Shown: positions 26,158 through 35,034, counted from the first letter of the stretch. The stretch is DNA of 64,000 bases from Kitasatospora sp. NBC_01246 (GCF_036226505.1 NZ_CP108484.1:1116001-1180000); one strand, 5' to 3'. Notes: a model not told the origin generated them from the letters alone. Made by a program: numbers and translations.

Positions 26158-26282
26158 ACAAGGACTGAGGGGCGGGAGGTGGGGGGAGCCGGGCGCTCCC
26201 CCCACCGTTCTGGGATAGGACCGTGATCACCCTCCGGAGCAGAATCGGGGCACACCGACTCCTCTGGAAGGACACTCAGTTG

Positions 26283-26558
26283 ATGAACCGCCTGTCCCGC
26301 CCGCTCGCAGTCGCCGCGCTCGCCGTCGCCGCCGTACTGGCCGGCGGGGCCGGGGCCGCCCAGGCCGCCGGCGTCGACCTCCCGGCCCACGGTCCGCTGA
26401 CGGTGGCCGACCAGCCCGACAGCCAGTTGTCCGCCGCCAACCGGTGTGATGTCGAGTACACCGTCGCGTACTACAGCTACCGCACCCAGGGCTACCCGGA
26501 ACTGGAGTCGATGCTGCACGCGGAGAAGTCCTACGCCCTCTGCCAGGTCAACGGCTGA
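26283..26558 (+). CDS. Small secreted protein with two cysteines
   Basis: 91 residues. Signal peptide of Ala/Val-rich core (LAVAALAVAAVLAGG) with cleavage near AQA-AG. The mature part of about 60 residues has two Cys (NRCDVEY and ALCQVNG) that could form one disulfide, and a Tyr-rich middle (YTVAYYSYRTQGYPEL). Function unknown. AAGGA precedes ATG 26283. It ends at a clean terminator. Confidence 0.7.
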   Translation: MNRLSRPLAVAALAVAAVLAGGAGAAQAAGVDLPAHGPLTVADQPDSQLSAANRCDVEYTVAYYSYRTQGYPELESMLHAEKSYALCQVNG

Positions 26559-26576
26559 CCCGGCCCCCGCTCCGTC

Positions 26577-26610
26577 CGAGGCGCACCCGGCCCGCACCGG
26601 GTGCGCCTCG
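26577..26610. terminator. Perfect 14-bp hairpin
   Basis: Arms 26577-26590 and 26597-26610 pair perfectly with a six-base loop, 18 bases after the stop of the small secreted protein gene. Confidence 0.8.
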
Positions 26611-26744
26611 GGTGCGTTCCTGACGGGTGCACGGCGGATCTTCGCCCGCAGTTCGCCCGAACGCCACCCGGCCGGGCGCCGCTGCTCCTAGTCTGCGGGC
26701 GACGACCATCAGCGTCCCGCCCCCAGCGCGAGCCAGGAGCCTCC

Positions 26745-28016
26745 ATGACGAACCGTCCGCTCGACGGCAGCAGCTCGACAGATTCCTCCGCACCCGGCAC
26801 GGCCTCCTCGCGCCGCCGGTTCCTGCGTGCGACCGGCGCCGCCGGCCTCGGTGCGGCCGCGTTCGCGGCGACCGCGGGCGAGGCGTTCGCGGCCCCGGCC
26901 GACGAGCAGCCGGACGCCGCCGAGGGGCGCGCGGACGCCGGAGCGGCGGCCGGCACCCGCTCCCCGGTCCGCACCGGTACCGGCCTGGACCGGCTGCCGC
27001 ACCCGCTGGTCATCGGCCACCGCGGCGCGCCCGGCTACCGCCCCGAGGAGACCCTCGGCTCCTACGAGCTCGCCCTGGAGCTCGGTGCGGACGTCATCGA
27101 GCCGGACCTCGTCCCCACCAAGGACGGCCACCTGGTGATCCGGCACGAGAACAACATCGTGGAGACGACGGACGTCGCCGACCACCCCGAGTTCGCGGGC
27201 CGGAAGACCACCAAGACCATCGACGGCCTGCCGCAGACCGGCTGGTTCACCGAGGACTTCACGCTCGCCGAGCTGCGCACCCTGCGCGCCAAGGAGCGCC
27301 TCCCGCAGCAGCGCCAGCGCAACACCCTGTACGACGGCCGGTGGCCGGTGCTCACCTTCCGCGAGCTGGCGGACTTCGCCAGGAAGCGCGGACGCGAGCT
27401 CGGCCGCGAGGTCTGGCTCTACCCGGAGACCAAGCACCCGAGCTACTTCCGCTCGATCGGTCTGCCCCTGGAGGAGCGGCTCGCCGACGAGCTGCGCCGC
27501 GCGGGCCTGGCCGGCCGGCGCGGGCGGGCGATCCTGCAGTCCTTCGAGCCGAGCAGCCTGCAGCGGCTGGCCAAGCTGGTCGACAACCCGCGGATCCAGC
27601 TGCTGGGCGGCGCGACCACCCAGCCGTACGACTTCGTGCTGTCCGGGGACCGGCGCACGGTGGCCGACCTGGTGACCCCGGCGGGGCTACGCTGGATGGC
27701 CGGCTTCGCCCACGGCATCGGCCCGACCACCCAGCTGATCGCACCGGTGGACGAGAGCGGCAAGCTGCTGCCGCCGACCACGCTGGTCCGCGACGCGCAC
27801 GCGGCCAACCTGCTGCTGCACCCGTACACCGTCCGCAACGAGAACGCCTTCCTCCCGCTGGACTACCGCCGCGGCACCGACCCGAACGCCTACGGCGACG
27901 CCATCGGGTGGGCGCGCCACCTCTACGAGCTGGGCGTGGACGGCTTCTTCACCGACCAGACCGACACCAGCGTGCTGGCCCGGCAGGACTTCTGGGCCGC
28001 GAACGGCGTCCACTGA
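26745..28016 (+). CDS. Tat-exported glycerophosphodiester phosphodiesterase
   Basis: 423 residues from ATG 26745 with AGGAG upstream. N-terminal twin-arginine signal SSRRRFLRATGAAGLG followed by AFA-AP cleavage. GDPD domain: HRGAPGYRPEETLGSY with the catalytic His-Arg and Glu, EPDLVPTKDGHLVIRHE with metal ligands, and the second catalytic His; late VDGFFTDQTD. It hydrolyses glycerophosphodiesters to glycerol-3-phosphate outside the membrane, for phosphate or carbon. TAGTCT at 26689 may be its -10. Length agrees with secreted actinobacterial GDPDs. Confidence 0.92.
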   Translation: MTNRPLDGSSSTDSSAPGTASSRRRFLRATGAAGLGAAAFAATAGEAFAAPADEQPDAAEGRADAGAAAGTRSPVRTGTGLDRLPHPLVIGHRGAPGYRPEETLGSYELALELGADVIEPDLVPTKDGHLVIRHENNIVETTDVADHPEFAGRKTTKTIDGLPQTGWFTEDFTLAELRTLRAKERLPQQRQRNTLYDGRWPVLTFRELADFARKRGRELGREVWLYPETKHPSYFRSIGLPLEERLADELRRAGLAGRRGRAILQSFEPSSLQRLAKLVDNPRIQLLGGATTQPYDFVLSGDRRTVADLVTPAGLRWMAGFAHGIGPTTQLIAPVDESGKLLPPTTLVRDAHAANLLLHPYTVRNENAFLPLDYRRGTDPNAYGDAIGWARHLYELGVDGFFTDQTDTSVLARQDFWAANGVH

Positions 28017-28036
28017 CCGACCGCCCCCGAACCCGG

Positions 28037-28071
28037 CGGTGCCCCGGACCGTAGGGCGGTCCGGGGCACCG
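28037..28071. terminator. Bidirectional terminator, perfect 15-bp stem
   Basis: Arms 28037-28051 and 28057-28071 are perfect complements. It lies between the convergent GDPD and PBP genes. Confidence 0.85.
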
Positions 28072-28087
28072 TCGTCGGCCGGTCCGG

Positions 28088-30433
28088 TCAGCCGTCGTTC
28101 TGCGAGCCGTCCGGCCGGTCGGCGTCGCCCCGGCCGGTCTGCTCGGTGTGCTGGTCGGTGTGCTGCTCGGCGGGCTGGGTCGAGCGCGGCCGCCCCGGGT
28201 CCGCCGTCCGGCCGCCGGGCGCGCCCGCACCGGTCGGGGCGGTGCCCGGCGAGGCCGTGCCGGAGCCGCTCGGGCTCCCGCTCGGGTTCGGATCACGCTT
28301 GGGCGGGTCCGGGATGTACACGGTGTCGAAGGTGTCCCGCGGCATGCCCTTCAGCGCCTGGTTCATCGCCAGCTGCCAGATCGGGCCCGGGCCGGTGGCT
28401 CCGAAGATCTCCTGGTAGTACTTGCCCCCGATCCGGATGTTCTTCATCGGCACGCCCTTGGCCGGGCCGCCGAGCCAGACCGAGGCCGCCAGGTTGGCGG
28501 TGTAGCCGCTGAACCAGGCCGACTTCTTCTCGTCGGTGGTACCGGTCTTGCCCGCGATCTGCCGGTCGCCGTCCAGCCCGAGCTCGCGCGCGGTGCCCTT
28601 CTCCGTCACCCCGAGCAGCACGGTGTTGATGACGTCGGCGGTGTCCTCGGACATCACCCGCTCGCACTTGGCGGGGACGACCGGGACGTCCTTGCCGTCC
28701 ACCGTGGTGATCCGGTTGATCGCGAGCGGCGCGCAGTAGGTGCCCTCGGCGGCGAAGGTCGCGTAGACGTTGGCCATCACCAGCGGGCTCACCTCCTGGG
28801 TGCCGAGCCCCAGCGCGGGCAGTTCCTGGAGCGGATCGCCGCTGGCCTTGGTCGCCACGCCCAGCTTGTTGGCCATCTGCTTGACCGCGCAGAGGCCGAT
28901 CTCCTGCTCCATCTGGACGAAGTAGGTGTTGACCGAGAGGGCCATCGCCTGCTTCAGGTCGTACGGGCCGGACTCCTTCTCGGACTCGTTGGGGATCGAG
29001 CCGCCCTTCTTGCCCTTCTCCAGGTTCTTCCAGGTGCCGTCGCAGGTCTTCATCGTCGGCCAGTCCATCCGGTTCGGCGCCGGGTAGATCTGGGTCGCCG
29101 GCAGGCCGGCCTCCAGCGCCGCGGCGGCGACGATCGGCTTGAAGTTGGAGCCCGGCTGGAAGCCGTTGCCGCCGCCCATCCCCGCGTCCGCGTTGTAGTT
29201 GACGACGGTCTGGTTCTTGTCCGGGTCCAGGCCGTAGGGGCGGGTCTGGGCCATCGCCAGGATCTTGCCGCTGCCCGGTTCGACCATGGTGATCGCCGCC
29301 GAGACCGGGTCCGTCACGTAGACCTTCTTGGTGACGGCGTTCTGGGCGGCGGCCTGCTTGTCCGGGTCGAGGGTGGTGGAGATGTTCAGGCCGCCCTGGT
29401 CCCACAGCTTCTTGCGCTCGGCGGCGCTCTTGCCGAACACCGGGTCCTGCTTGACCACGTGCCGGACGTAGTCGCAGAAGAAGCCCATCCCGGCGTTGGC
29501 GGTGATGCAGCCGTTCTGCGGGTCCTTGTACTTCAGCCCCAGCGGGGTCGCCTTGGCGTCCCGGGCCTGCGCGGCGGTGAGGTGCTTGTTCTCCACCATC
29601 TTGTCGATGACGGTGTCGCGGCGCTTCTGGGCGGCGACGGGGTGCAGCTTGGGGTCGTACTGGGACGGGTTCTGCACCAGACCCGCGAGCATCGCGGCCT
29701 CGGGGACGGTGAGGTCCTTGGCGTCCTTGCTGAAGTACCGCTGCGAGGCCGCCTGGATGCCGTACGCCTGGTGGCCGTAGAAGGTGATGTTCAGGTAGTT
29801 GGTGAGGATCTGGTCCTTGGTCAGGTCCTCCTCCAGCTTGATGGCGTACTTGAGTTCCTGGATCTTGCGGCCGAGGGTCTTGCGCTGGGCCTCCAGGACG
29901 GCGGCCTGGTCGTCGCCGGCCTTCTCGACGTTGACGTTCTTCACGTACTGCTGGGTCAGCGTCGAGGCGCCCTGGACGGTGGTGCCGCTCTCGGCGTTCT
30001 TGGTGGCGGCCCGGAGCACACCCTTGAGGTCGACCGCGCCGTGCTCGTAGAAGCGCGCGTCCTCGATGTCCACCTGGGCCTGCCGTATCAGCGGTGACAT
30101 CTGGTCGGCGGGTATGACGGTGCGGTCGCGCTCGTACACCTTGGCGATCAGGCCGCCCTTCGCGTCGAAGATCTGCGAAGCCTGGCTGAGCGGCGGGGTC
30201 TTGAAGTCGTCCGGGATGCTGTCGAAGTTGTCCGCGGTGTTCTTGGCGGTCAGCCCGAGCGCGCCGGCCGCCGGCAGGGCCACGCCCGCCAGCAGGACGC
30301 CGGCCAGCGTGCTGTAGCCGAGGAACTTCACCGCGTGACCCGCCATGGCGAGCGGACTCTCGCGGCGCCGGGTGCGCGGGACCCAGGTGTCGCCCGGGTC
30401 GGGGGAGGAGATACGGCGACTCTTCCGTGACAT
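28088..30433 (-). CDS. Class A penicillin-binding protein (PBP1-type transglycosylase/transpeptidase)
   Basis: 781 residues from ATG 30433. Cytoplasmic basic N-terminus, membrane helix at about 35-60, GT51 domain with VDIEDARFYEHG (catalytic Glu124) and STLTQQYVKN, then the transpeptidase: PGSNFKP (Ser429, Lys432), SVNTY (SxN) and GKTGTTDEKK (KTG). A Pro/Gly-rich disordered C-terminal tail ends in a hydrophilic His/Gln/Thr run. It polymerises and crosslinks peptidoglycan. Starts at 30466 (ATG) and 30484 (TTG) are also in frame; none has a good ribosome-binding site. Confidence 0.92.
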   Translation of the reverse strand: MSRKSRRISSPDPGDTWVPRTRRRESPLAMAGHAVKFLGYSTLAGVLLAGVALPAAGALGLTAKNTADNFDSIPDDFKTPPLSQASQIFDAKGGLIAKVYERDRTVIPADQMSPLIRQAQVDIEDARFYEHGAVDLKGVLRAATKNAESGTTVQGASTLTQQYVKNVNVEKAGDDQAAVLEAQRKTLGRKIQELKYAIKLEEDLTKDQILTNYLNITFYGHQAYGIQAASQRYFSKDAKDLTVPEAAMLAGLVQNPSQYDPKLHPVAAQKRRDTVIDKMVENKHLTAAQARDAKATPLGLKYKDPQNGCITANAGMGFFCDYVRHVVKQDPVFGKSAAERKKLWDQGGLNISTTLDPDKQAAAQNAVTKKVYVTDPVSAAITMVEPGSGKILAMAQTRPYGLDPDKNQTVVNYNADAGMGGGNGFQPGSNFKPIVAAAALEAGLPATQIYPAPNRMDWPTMKTCDGTWKNLEKGKKGGSIPNESEKESGPYDLKQAMALSVNTYFVQMEQEIGLCAVKQMANKLGVATKASGDPLQELPALGLGTQEVSPLVMANVYATFAAEGTYCAPLAINRITTVDGKDVPVVPAKCERVMSEDTADVINTVLLGVTEKGTARELGLDGDRQIAGKTGTTDEKKSAWFSGYTANLAASVWLGGPAKGVPMKNIRIGGKYYQEIFGATGPGPIWQLAMNQALKGMPRDTFDTVYIPDPPKRDPNPSGSPSGSGTASPGTAPTGAGAPGGRTADPGRPRSTQPAEQHTDQHTEQTGRGDADRPDGSQNDG

Positions 30434-30643
30434 AGGCGGAACACTACGTCCACGAAAACCCTGCATGGGACGGGTGTTGGCCAAGCTTTGTCACAAATCG
30501 GCGACAGATTCACCCCGTCGGAGCCGGTCGGCCACCCGGCCCCGCCGGCGCCCCGAAGCCCGAAGGACCGTTCGCCCACGGTGATTCCGTCTCGCCGGCC
30601 GCCCCCGGGGTCCGGACCCCGACACACCCGCCGGCTCCGCCCG

Positions 30644-31750
30644 TCAGTCGCCGCGGCGCTTCTTGCGCAGACCGAACACGGCCCCCACCACGGCGAGGAG
30701 GAACAGGACGCCGAGCGTCCGGTCCGACGGCCCCTCGGACGAGGACGACGAGGACGACGAGGACGACGATCCGTCGGCCCCGCCCGCGGCCGCCGACCCG
30801 GACGGCGGCACGGCCGCACCGGAGGAGGGCGCGGCCGAGGGCAGCGGCTGGACGGTGTCCGGGAGTTGGTCGTCGTCGAGCGGCGAGCGCCAGACCGGAC
30901 TGTCCTTGCCCTCGGTGCCGTAGAGCAGCGCCCGGCCGTCCACCGTGAAGGTGACCGACTCGCCCTGGCGCTGGAAGGGCGTGGAGAGCGGGCCGAGCTT
31001 GACGGGCGCGCCGTCCTTCCAGCGGTAGAGGGTGGCGTCGAAGTAGCCGCGCAGGACGAGCCGGGTGCCGTCCGGGGAGAAGGCCCCGTCGGTGATCCAG
31101 GGGACGTCGACCATCCGCCGGAAGGTGTTCACCCCGGCGGTGGAGAGCTTCTCCGGCCCCTGGTAGAGGCCGCCGCCGCCCTGCTTCTTGCTGGCGATGT
31201 AGGCCCGGCCGGTGACCGGATGGACCATCAGCGCCTCGGCGTCGCGCGGGCCGTCCTCGTAGCGCACCCGGTAGCGGACCGTCTCCACGGTCTGGTCGCG
31301 CAGTTCGGCGGGCTCGGCGAAGGCGTAGATCCAGACCTCGGGCCACTTGCCGCCGAGGTTGTCGCCGATGTCCCCGACGTAGATCCGGCCGTCCGGGCCG
31401 ATCGAGATCGCCTCCACGTCACGCGGCTCGATGCCGCGCAGCGTGACGGTGGCGACGGTGCGCCCCTGCGAGTCCACCGCGTAGACGTAGGGGCCGTCGT
31501 CGCTGTCGTTGTGCGTCCAGTAGACGCCGGGGTGGGCGTGGCTGGCGGCGAGGCCGCTGGACTCGGTGATGCGCGGGTCGGAGATGGTGAACGCCTGCCC
31601 GGGCCGGTCGGCCGCGCGGGCGGGCGGTGCGGCGACCACGGCGGTCCCGAGGGCGGCGGCGGTCGCCAGGGCGGGTGCGAGCAGCGCCGCCGCGGCGCGG
31701 GCCGCCCCCCGGCCCGGACCCCGCCGCGTTCTCGTTCGCGTCCTCAGCAC
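30644..31750 (-). CDS. Secreted beta-propeller-like protein with C-terminal membrane anchor
   Basis: 368 residues from GTG 31750 with AGGAT upstream. Signal peptide (AAALLAPALATAAALG... PARA-AD), then repeated blades (GVYWTHNDSDDGPYVYAV, DVEAISIGPDGRIYVGDIGD, AEALMVHPVTGRAYIASK, TDGAFSPDGTRLVLR). After a poly-Ser stretch comes a transmembrane helix (LGVLFLLAVVGAVFGL) and KKRR, so it is anchored at the C-terminus facing outwards. The Ser run is encoded by a 9-bp repeat (30741-30767). Function unknown; divergent from the SPFH operon. Confidence 0.8.
   Translation of the reverse strand: MLRTRTRTRRGPGRGAARAAAALLAPALATAAALGTAVVAAPPARAADRPGQAFTISDPRITESSGLAASHAHPGVYWTHNDSDDGPYVYAVDSQGRTVATVTLRGIEPRDVEAISIGPDGRIYVGDIGDNLGGKWPEVWIYAFAEPAELRDQTVETVRYRVRYEDGPRDAEALMVHPVTGRAYIASKKQGGGGLYQGPEKLSTAGVNTFRRMVDVPWITDGAFSPDGTRLVLRGYFDATLYRWKDGAPVKLGPLSTPFQRQGESVTFTVDGRALLYGTEGKDSPVWRSPLDDDQLPDTVQPLPSAAPSSGAAVPPSGSAAAGGADGSSSSSSSSSSSEGPSDRTLGVLFLLAVVGAVFGLRKKRRGD
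30741..30767. repeat. 9-bp microrepeat GAGGACGAC x3 inside coding sequence
   Basis: Three perfect units encode the poly-Ser tract on the minus strand of the propeller protein. It is a possible slippage site that would vary the linker length in steps of three residues. Confidence 0.8.
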
Positions 31751-31795
31751 CCGGCGATCCTCCCACGACAGTCGGGCCAGGCGCCTTCCCTTCTT

Positions 31796-31812
31796 CTCGT
31801 CATCTTGACGAG
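31796..31812. promoter_or_regulatory. Operator-like palindrome CTCGTCA-N3-TGACGAG
   Basis: Perfect 7-bp arms with a three-base centre, in the 115-base space between the divergent propeller gene (start 31750) and SPFH gene (start 31866). A regulator-binding site is a guess; no regulator gene is adjacent. Confidence 0.45.
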
Positions 31813-31865
31813 ATCAACCGCCGCCGAATATCGTCGGAGTGACGAAAAGGGGAAAGGAACCTCCC

Positions 31866-32873
31866 ATGGCCGACATCACCAAGCGCTTCGGACTGCGCCA
31901 CCTGCGCGCCGTCCCCACCGCCCACATCCGGCACCTGAACCGCGGCAAGGTCGTCCACGACGGCCCGGGCCTGGCGTTCTGGTTCCGGCCGCTCACCGCC
32001 GCCCTCTCCGAGGTGCCGGTGGACGACCGCGAGCTGGCCATGCTGTTCCACGCCCGGACCTCCGACTTCCAGGACGTCACCGTCCAGGCCACCCTCACCT
32101 ACCGGATCACCGAACCCGCCGTCGCCGCCGCCCGCGTCGACTTCGGCCTCGACCCCGACAGCGGCGCCTGGCGCGCCGCCCCGCTCGACCAGCTCGCCAC
32201 CCTGCTCACCGAGACCGCCCAGCAGCACGCGCTCGGCCTGCTCGCCCGCACCCCGCTCGCGGCCGCGCTGGCCGACGGCGTCAGCGCCGTCCGCGACCGG
32301 ATGGCCGAGGGGCTCGCCGCCGAACCGCGGATCACCGAGACCGGGCTCGCCGTGATCGCCGTCCGGGTGGTCGCGCTGCGCCCCGAGCCCGAGGTGGAGC
32401 GCGCGCTGCGCACCCCCGCCCGTGAACTCGTCCAGCAGGAGGCCGACCGGGCCACCTTCGAACGGCGCGCGGTCGCCGTCGAGCACGAGCGCGGCATCGC
32501 CGAGAACGAGCTGGCCAACCGAATCGAGCTGGCCCGGCGAGAGAAGCAGTTGCTGACCCAGCAGGGCGCGAACCGGCGCCTCCAGGCCGAGGACGAGGCG
32601 GTCGCCGACCGGGTCCGCGCCGAGGCCGAGGCGGAGCGCCGGACCAGGCTCGCCACCGCCGAGGCGGACGCCGCCCGGGCGCTGGGCGAGGCCCGGGCCG
32701 CCGCCGAGGCCGCCTGGCTCACCGCCCACCAGCAGGCCGACCCGGCCGTGCTGCGGGCACTCGCCCTGATGCGGCTGGCCGAGCACCTGCCCCGGATCGA
32801 GAACATGACCGTCACGCCGGACCTGCTCACCGGGCTGCTCAGCCGGCTCTCCCAGAGCGCGGGCGACCAGTGA
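31866..32873 (+). CDS. SPFH/Band 7 domain protein
   Basis: 335 residues from ATG 31866, with AAAGGA upstream. An SPFH fold covers about 15-180 (HDGPGLAFWFRPLTAALSEV, DVTVQATLTYRIT, GLAVIAVRVVALRPEPEVE) and a long charged coiled coil about 180-290 (QQEADRATFERRAVAVEHER onward). No N-terminal membrane helix is evident, so membrane association would be peripheral. SPFH proteins form oligomeric scaffolds. The last four bases overlap the start of the NAD-kinase-like gene (GTGA), so both are translated together. Confidence 0.85.
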   Translation: MADITKRFGLRHLRAVPTAHIRHLNRGKVVHDGPGLAFWFRPLTAALSEVPVDDRELAMLFHARTSDFQDVTVQATLTYRITEPAVAAARVDFGLDPDSGAWRAAPLDQLATLLTETAQQHALGLLARTPLAAALADGVSAVRDRMAEGLAAEPRITETGLAVIAVRVVALRPEPEVERALRTPARELVQQEADRATFERRAVAVEHERGIAENELANRIELARREKQLLTQQGANRRLQAEDEAVADRVRAEAEAERRTRLATAEADAARALGEARAAAEAAWLTAHQQADPAVLRALALMRLAEHLPRIENMTVTPDLLTGLLSRLSQSAGDQ

Positions 32874-33856
32874 CCCTCGCACCCCGGGCCGTCCTGGTGC
32901 ACCGCCGCACCGAGTACGAGGAGCTCCTGGCCCACCACGGCACGCCCGGCCAGGCCTCGTTCTTCCTCGCCGCCCGCGGCCGGTCGATGGCCGAGGCCGA
33001 GGAGCGCCACCGCCGGCAGGCCGAAGCGCTCGCCCGGGCGGCGGCCGCGGTGCCGTTGGAGTGGCGGCGCAGCCGGGTCGAGCGGGCGGACCTGCCGCGC
33101 TTCCTGTTCGAGCCCGAGGACGTGGTGGTCGTGGTCGGCCAGGACGGGCTGGTCGCCAACGTCGCCAAGTACCTGGACGGCCAGCCGGTGATCGGCGTGG
33201 ACGCCGATCCCGGCCGCAACCCCGGCGTCCTGGTCCGCCACCGCGCCGACGCGCTGCCCGCCCTGCTGCCGGCCGCCGTCGCCCGCTCGGGCGCCCGGCA
33301 CCTGGAGGAGCGCACCATGGTCGAGGCGGTCGCGGACGACACCCAGCGGCTGCTGGCCCTCAACGAGGTGTACGTCGGACAGCCCGGGCACCAGACGGCC
33401 CGGTACCGGCTGGCCGTCGAGGGCGAGCCGGGCGAGGGCGAGGGCCGGGATACGACCGGCCGGAGTTCGAGCCGGTCCGTCCCGTCGAGCACGGCCGACC
33501 GCCCGCGGTCCGCCCCGCCCGAGCCGCAGGCCTCCTCGGGCGTGCTGGTCGGCACCGGTACGGGCGCCACCGGCTGGTGCCGCTCCGCCTGGCTGGAGCG
33601 CGGCGGCCCGCTGACCCTGCCGGAGGCCGCCGCGCCCGCGCTGGCCTGGTTCGTCCGGGAGGCCTGGCCCTCCCCCGCCACCGGCACCAGCCGGGTGCAC
33701 GGGGTGCTCGACGGCGGCCGGCAGCTGGTGCTGACCGTCGAGTCGGACCGGCTGGTCGCCTTCGGCGACGGCATCGAGACGGACGCGCTGGAGCTGACCT
33801 GGGGGCAGAGCATCCGGCTCGGTGTGGCCGCGACCCGCCTACGGCTGCTCGGCTGA
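32870..33856 (+). CDS. NAD kinase-like protein, atypical
   Basis: 328 residues from GTG 32870. NAD-kinase-like features in order: VVVVVGQDGLVANVAKYLDG (GQDG at 90-93 where classical enzymes have GGDG), PVIGVDADPGRN, LALNEVYVG (Asn165-Glu166), and SSGVLVGTGTGATGW. The loop between (190-222) is a low-complexity Ser/Pro insert. The GGDG glycine change and the partner SPFH gene set it apart from housekeeping NadK. It may phosphorylate NAD or another diol-containing substrate, or act as a sensor. Coupled by a four-base overlap. Confidence 0.72.
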   Translation: MTLAPRAVLVHRRTEYEELLAHHGTPGQASFFLAARGRSMAEAEERHRRQAEALARAAAAVPLEWRRSRVERADLPRFLFEPEDVVVVVGQDGLVANVAKYLDGQPVIGVDADPGRNPGVLVRHRADALPALLPAAVARSGARHLEERTMVEAVADDTQRLLALNEVYVGQPGHQTARYRLAVEGEPGEGEGRDTTGRSSSRSVPSSTADRPRSAPPEPQASSGVLVGTGTGATGWCRSAWLERGGPLTLPEAAAPALAWFVREAWPSPATGTSRVHGVLDGGRQLVLTVESDRLVAFGDGIETDALELTWGQSIRLGVAATRLRLLG

Positions 33857-33889
33857 GCGGGGCGTGGCGACGACGGCCCCGGGAGGGCG

Positions 33890-34657
33890 CTACGGCAGGG
33901 TCAGGATGCGCGGTCCCTCCTCGGTGATCGCCACGGTGTGCTCGAAGTGCGCGGCCCGGCTGCCGTCGGTGGTCCGCAGGGTCCAGCCGTCCTCGTCGGT
34001 CAGGTAGTCGGACCGGCCGCCGCCGGTCAGCATCGGTTCGATGGCGAGCACCAGCCCCGGCTTGAGCGGGTAACCCCAGCCCGGGCGGCCCTCGTTGGGC
34101 ACCGACGGCTCCTCGTGCATCCGGCGCCCGATGCCGTGCCCGCCGAACCCCTCCGGCACCCCCCGGCGGGCCCGCCGCGCGACCGCGGCGATCGCGTGCC
34201 CGATGTCACCGGTCCGGTTGCCGACCACGGCAGCGGCGATCCCGGCTTCGAGCGCCCGCCGGGTGGCGTCGATCAGCGCGGCGTCCTCCGCGCGGGGCGT
34301 CCCGACGACGAAGCTGACGGCGGCGTCGCCCGCCCAGCCGTCCAGCACCGCCCCGCAGTCGATGCTGACCAGGTCACCGTCGCGCAGCCGGTAGCCGTCC
34401 GGGATGCCGTGCACCACGGCGTCGTTGACGGAGGCGCAGATCACCGCCGGGAACGGCACGGGCGCGAAGGACGGCCGGTACCCGAGGAACGGCGACACCG
34501 CGCCCGCCCCGCTCAGCACCCCGCGGGCCACCTCGTCCAGCTCCAGCAGGCTCACCCCCACCGCGGCCGCCCGCTCGACGGCGGCCAGCGCCTCGCCGAC
34601 CACCCGCCCGGCCTCCCGCATCGCCGCCAGCGCCGTGTCGTTCTTGAGTTCCACCAT
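33890..34657 (-). CDS. map: Methionine aminopeptidase, type I
   Basis: 255 residues from ATG 34657, with GAAGG seven bases upstream. The five metal ligands are in place: Asp in SIDCGAVLDGWAGDAAVSF (two), His in GGHGIG, Glu in AIEPML and Glu in HFEHTV. It removes the initiator Met from new proteins. No N-terminal zinc extension, so this is the short form; such genomes usually carry more than one map. It is divergent from an XRE regulator, an arrangement I recall as common in Streptomyces. Confidence 0.92.
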   Translation of the reverse strand: MVELKNDTALAAMREAGRVVGEALAAVERAAAVGVSLLELDEVARGVLSGAGAVSPFLGYRPSFAPVPFPAVICASVNDAVVHGIPDGYRLRDGDLVSIDCGAVLDGWAGDAAVSFVVGTPRAEDAALIDATRRALEAGIAAAVVGNRTGDIGHAIAAVARRARRGVPEGFGGHGIGRRMHEEPSVPNEGRPGWGYPLKPGLVLAIEPMLTGGGRSDYLTDEDGWTLRTTDGSRAAHFEHTVAITEEGPRILTLP

Positions 34658-34689
34658 GGCCGTGCCTTCCCGCATCTCTACCCAATTCT

Positions 34690-34701
34690 TATACCGGTAT
34701 A
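34690..34701. promoter_or_regulatory. Palindrome TATACCGGTATA in map/XRE promoter space
   Basis: Perfect 12-bp palindrome in the 78-base divergent region, covering the likely -10 of map on the minus strand and just upstream of the XRE promoter. It is a candidate operator for the XRE protein. Confidence 0.55.
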
Positions 34702-34723
34702 TCTATCACGGTCCAGTCGGGTC

Positions 34724-34729
34724 TAGGAT
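34724..34729 (+). promoter_or_regulatory. -10 box TAGGAT, leaderless promoter of XRE gene
   Basis: TAGGAT ends six bases before ATG 34736 and no Shine-Dalgarno is present, which fits a leaderless transcript. Confidence 0.55.
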
Positions 34730-34735
34730 CGGCGC

Positions 34736-35005
34736 ATGGTGAGGACTCCGCTGACCCCCCGGGAACGCGAACGCGGCGAGCGCTTCGGCGCCCTGCTGCG
34801 CGCGGCCCGCGGCACGCGCAGCATGGTCGAGATCGCGGCGGTGGCGGGGATCTCCTCGGAGACCCTCCGCAAGATCGAGACCGGCCGTGCCCCCACACCG
34901 GCCTTCTTCACGGTCGTGGCACTGGCCTACGCGCTCGACCTCTCCCTCGACGACCTGGCCGCCGCCTGCGCCCTCCCGCACGACGGCGAAGCCCTGTCCG
35001 CCTAG
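34736..35005 (+). CDS. XRE-family helix-turn-helix regulator
   Basis: 89 residues, essentially only a Cro/CI-type DNA-binding domain: RFGALLRAARGTRSMVEIAA, then GISSETLRKIETGRAPTP (recognition helix) and VVALAYALDLSLDDLAAAC. It probably binds TATACCGGTATA at 34690-34701 and controls map and itself. The transcript looks leaderless. It ends at a strong bidirectional terminator. Confidence 0.88.
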   Translation: MVRTPLTPRERERGERFGALLRAARGTRSMVEIAAVAGISSETLRKIETGRAPTPAFFTVVALAYALDLSLDDLAAACALPHDGEALSA

Positions 35006-35034
35006 GGCGGCACACCGGGCGGGGCCGGACGGAC

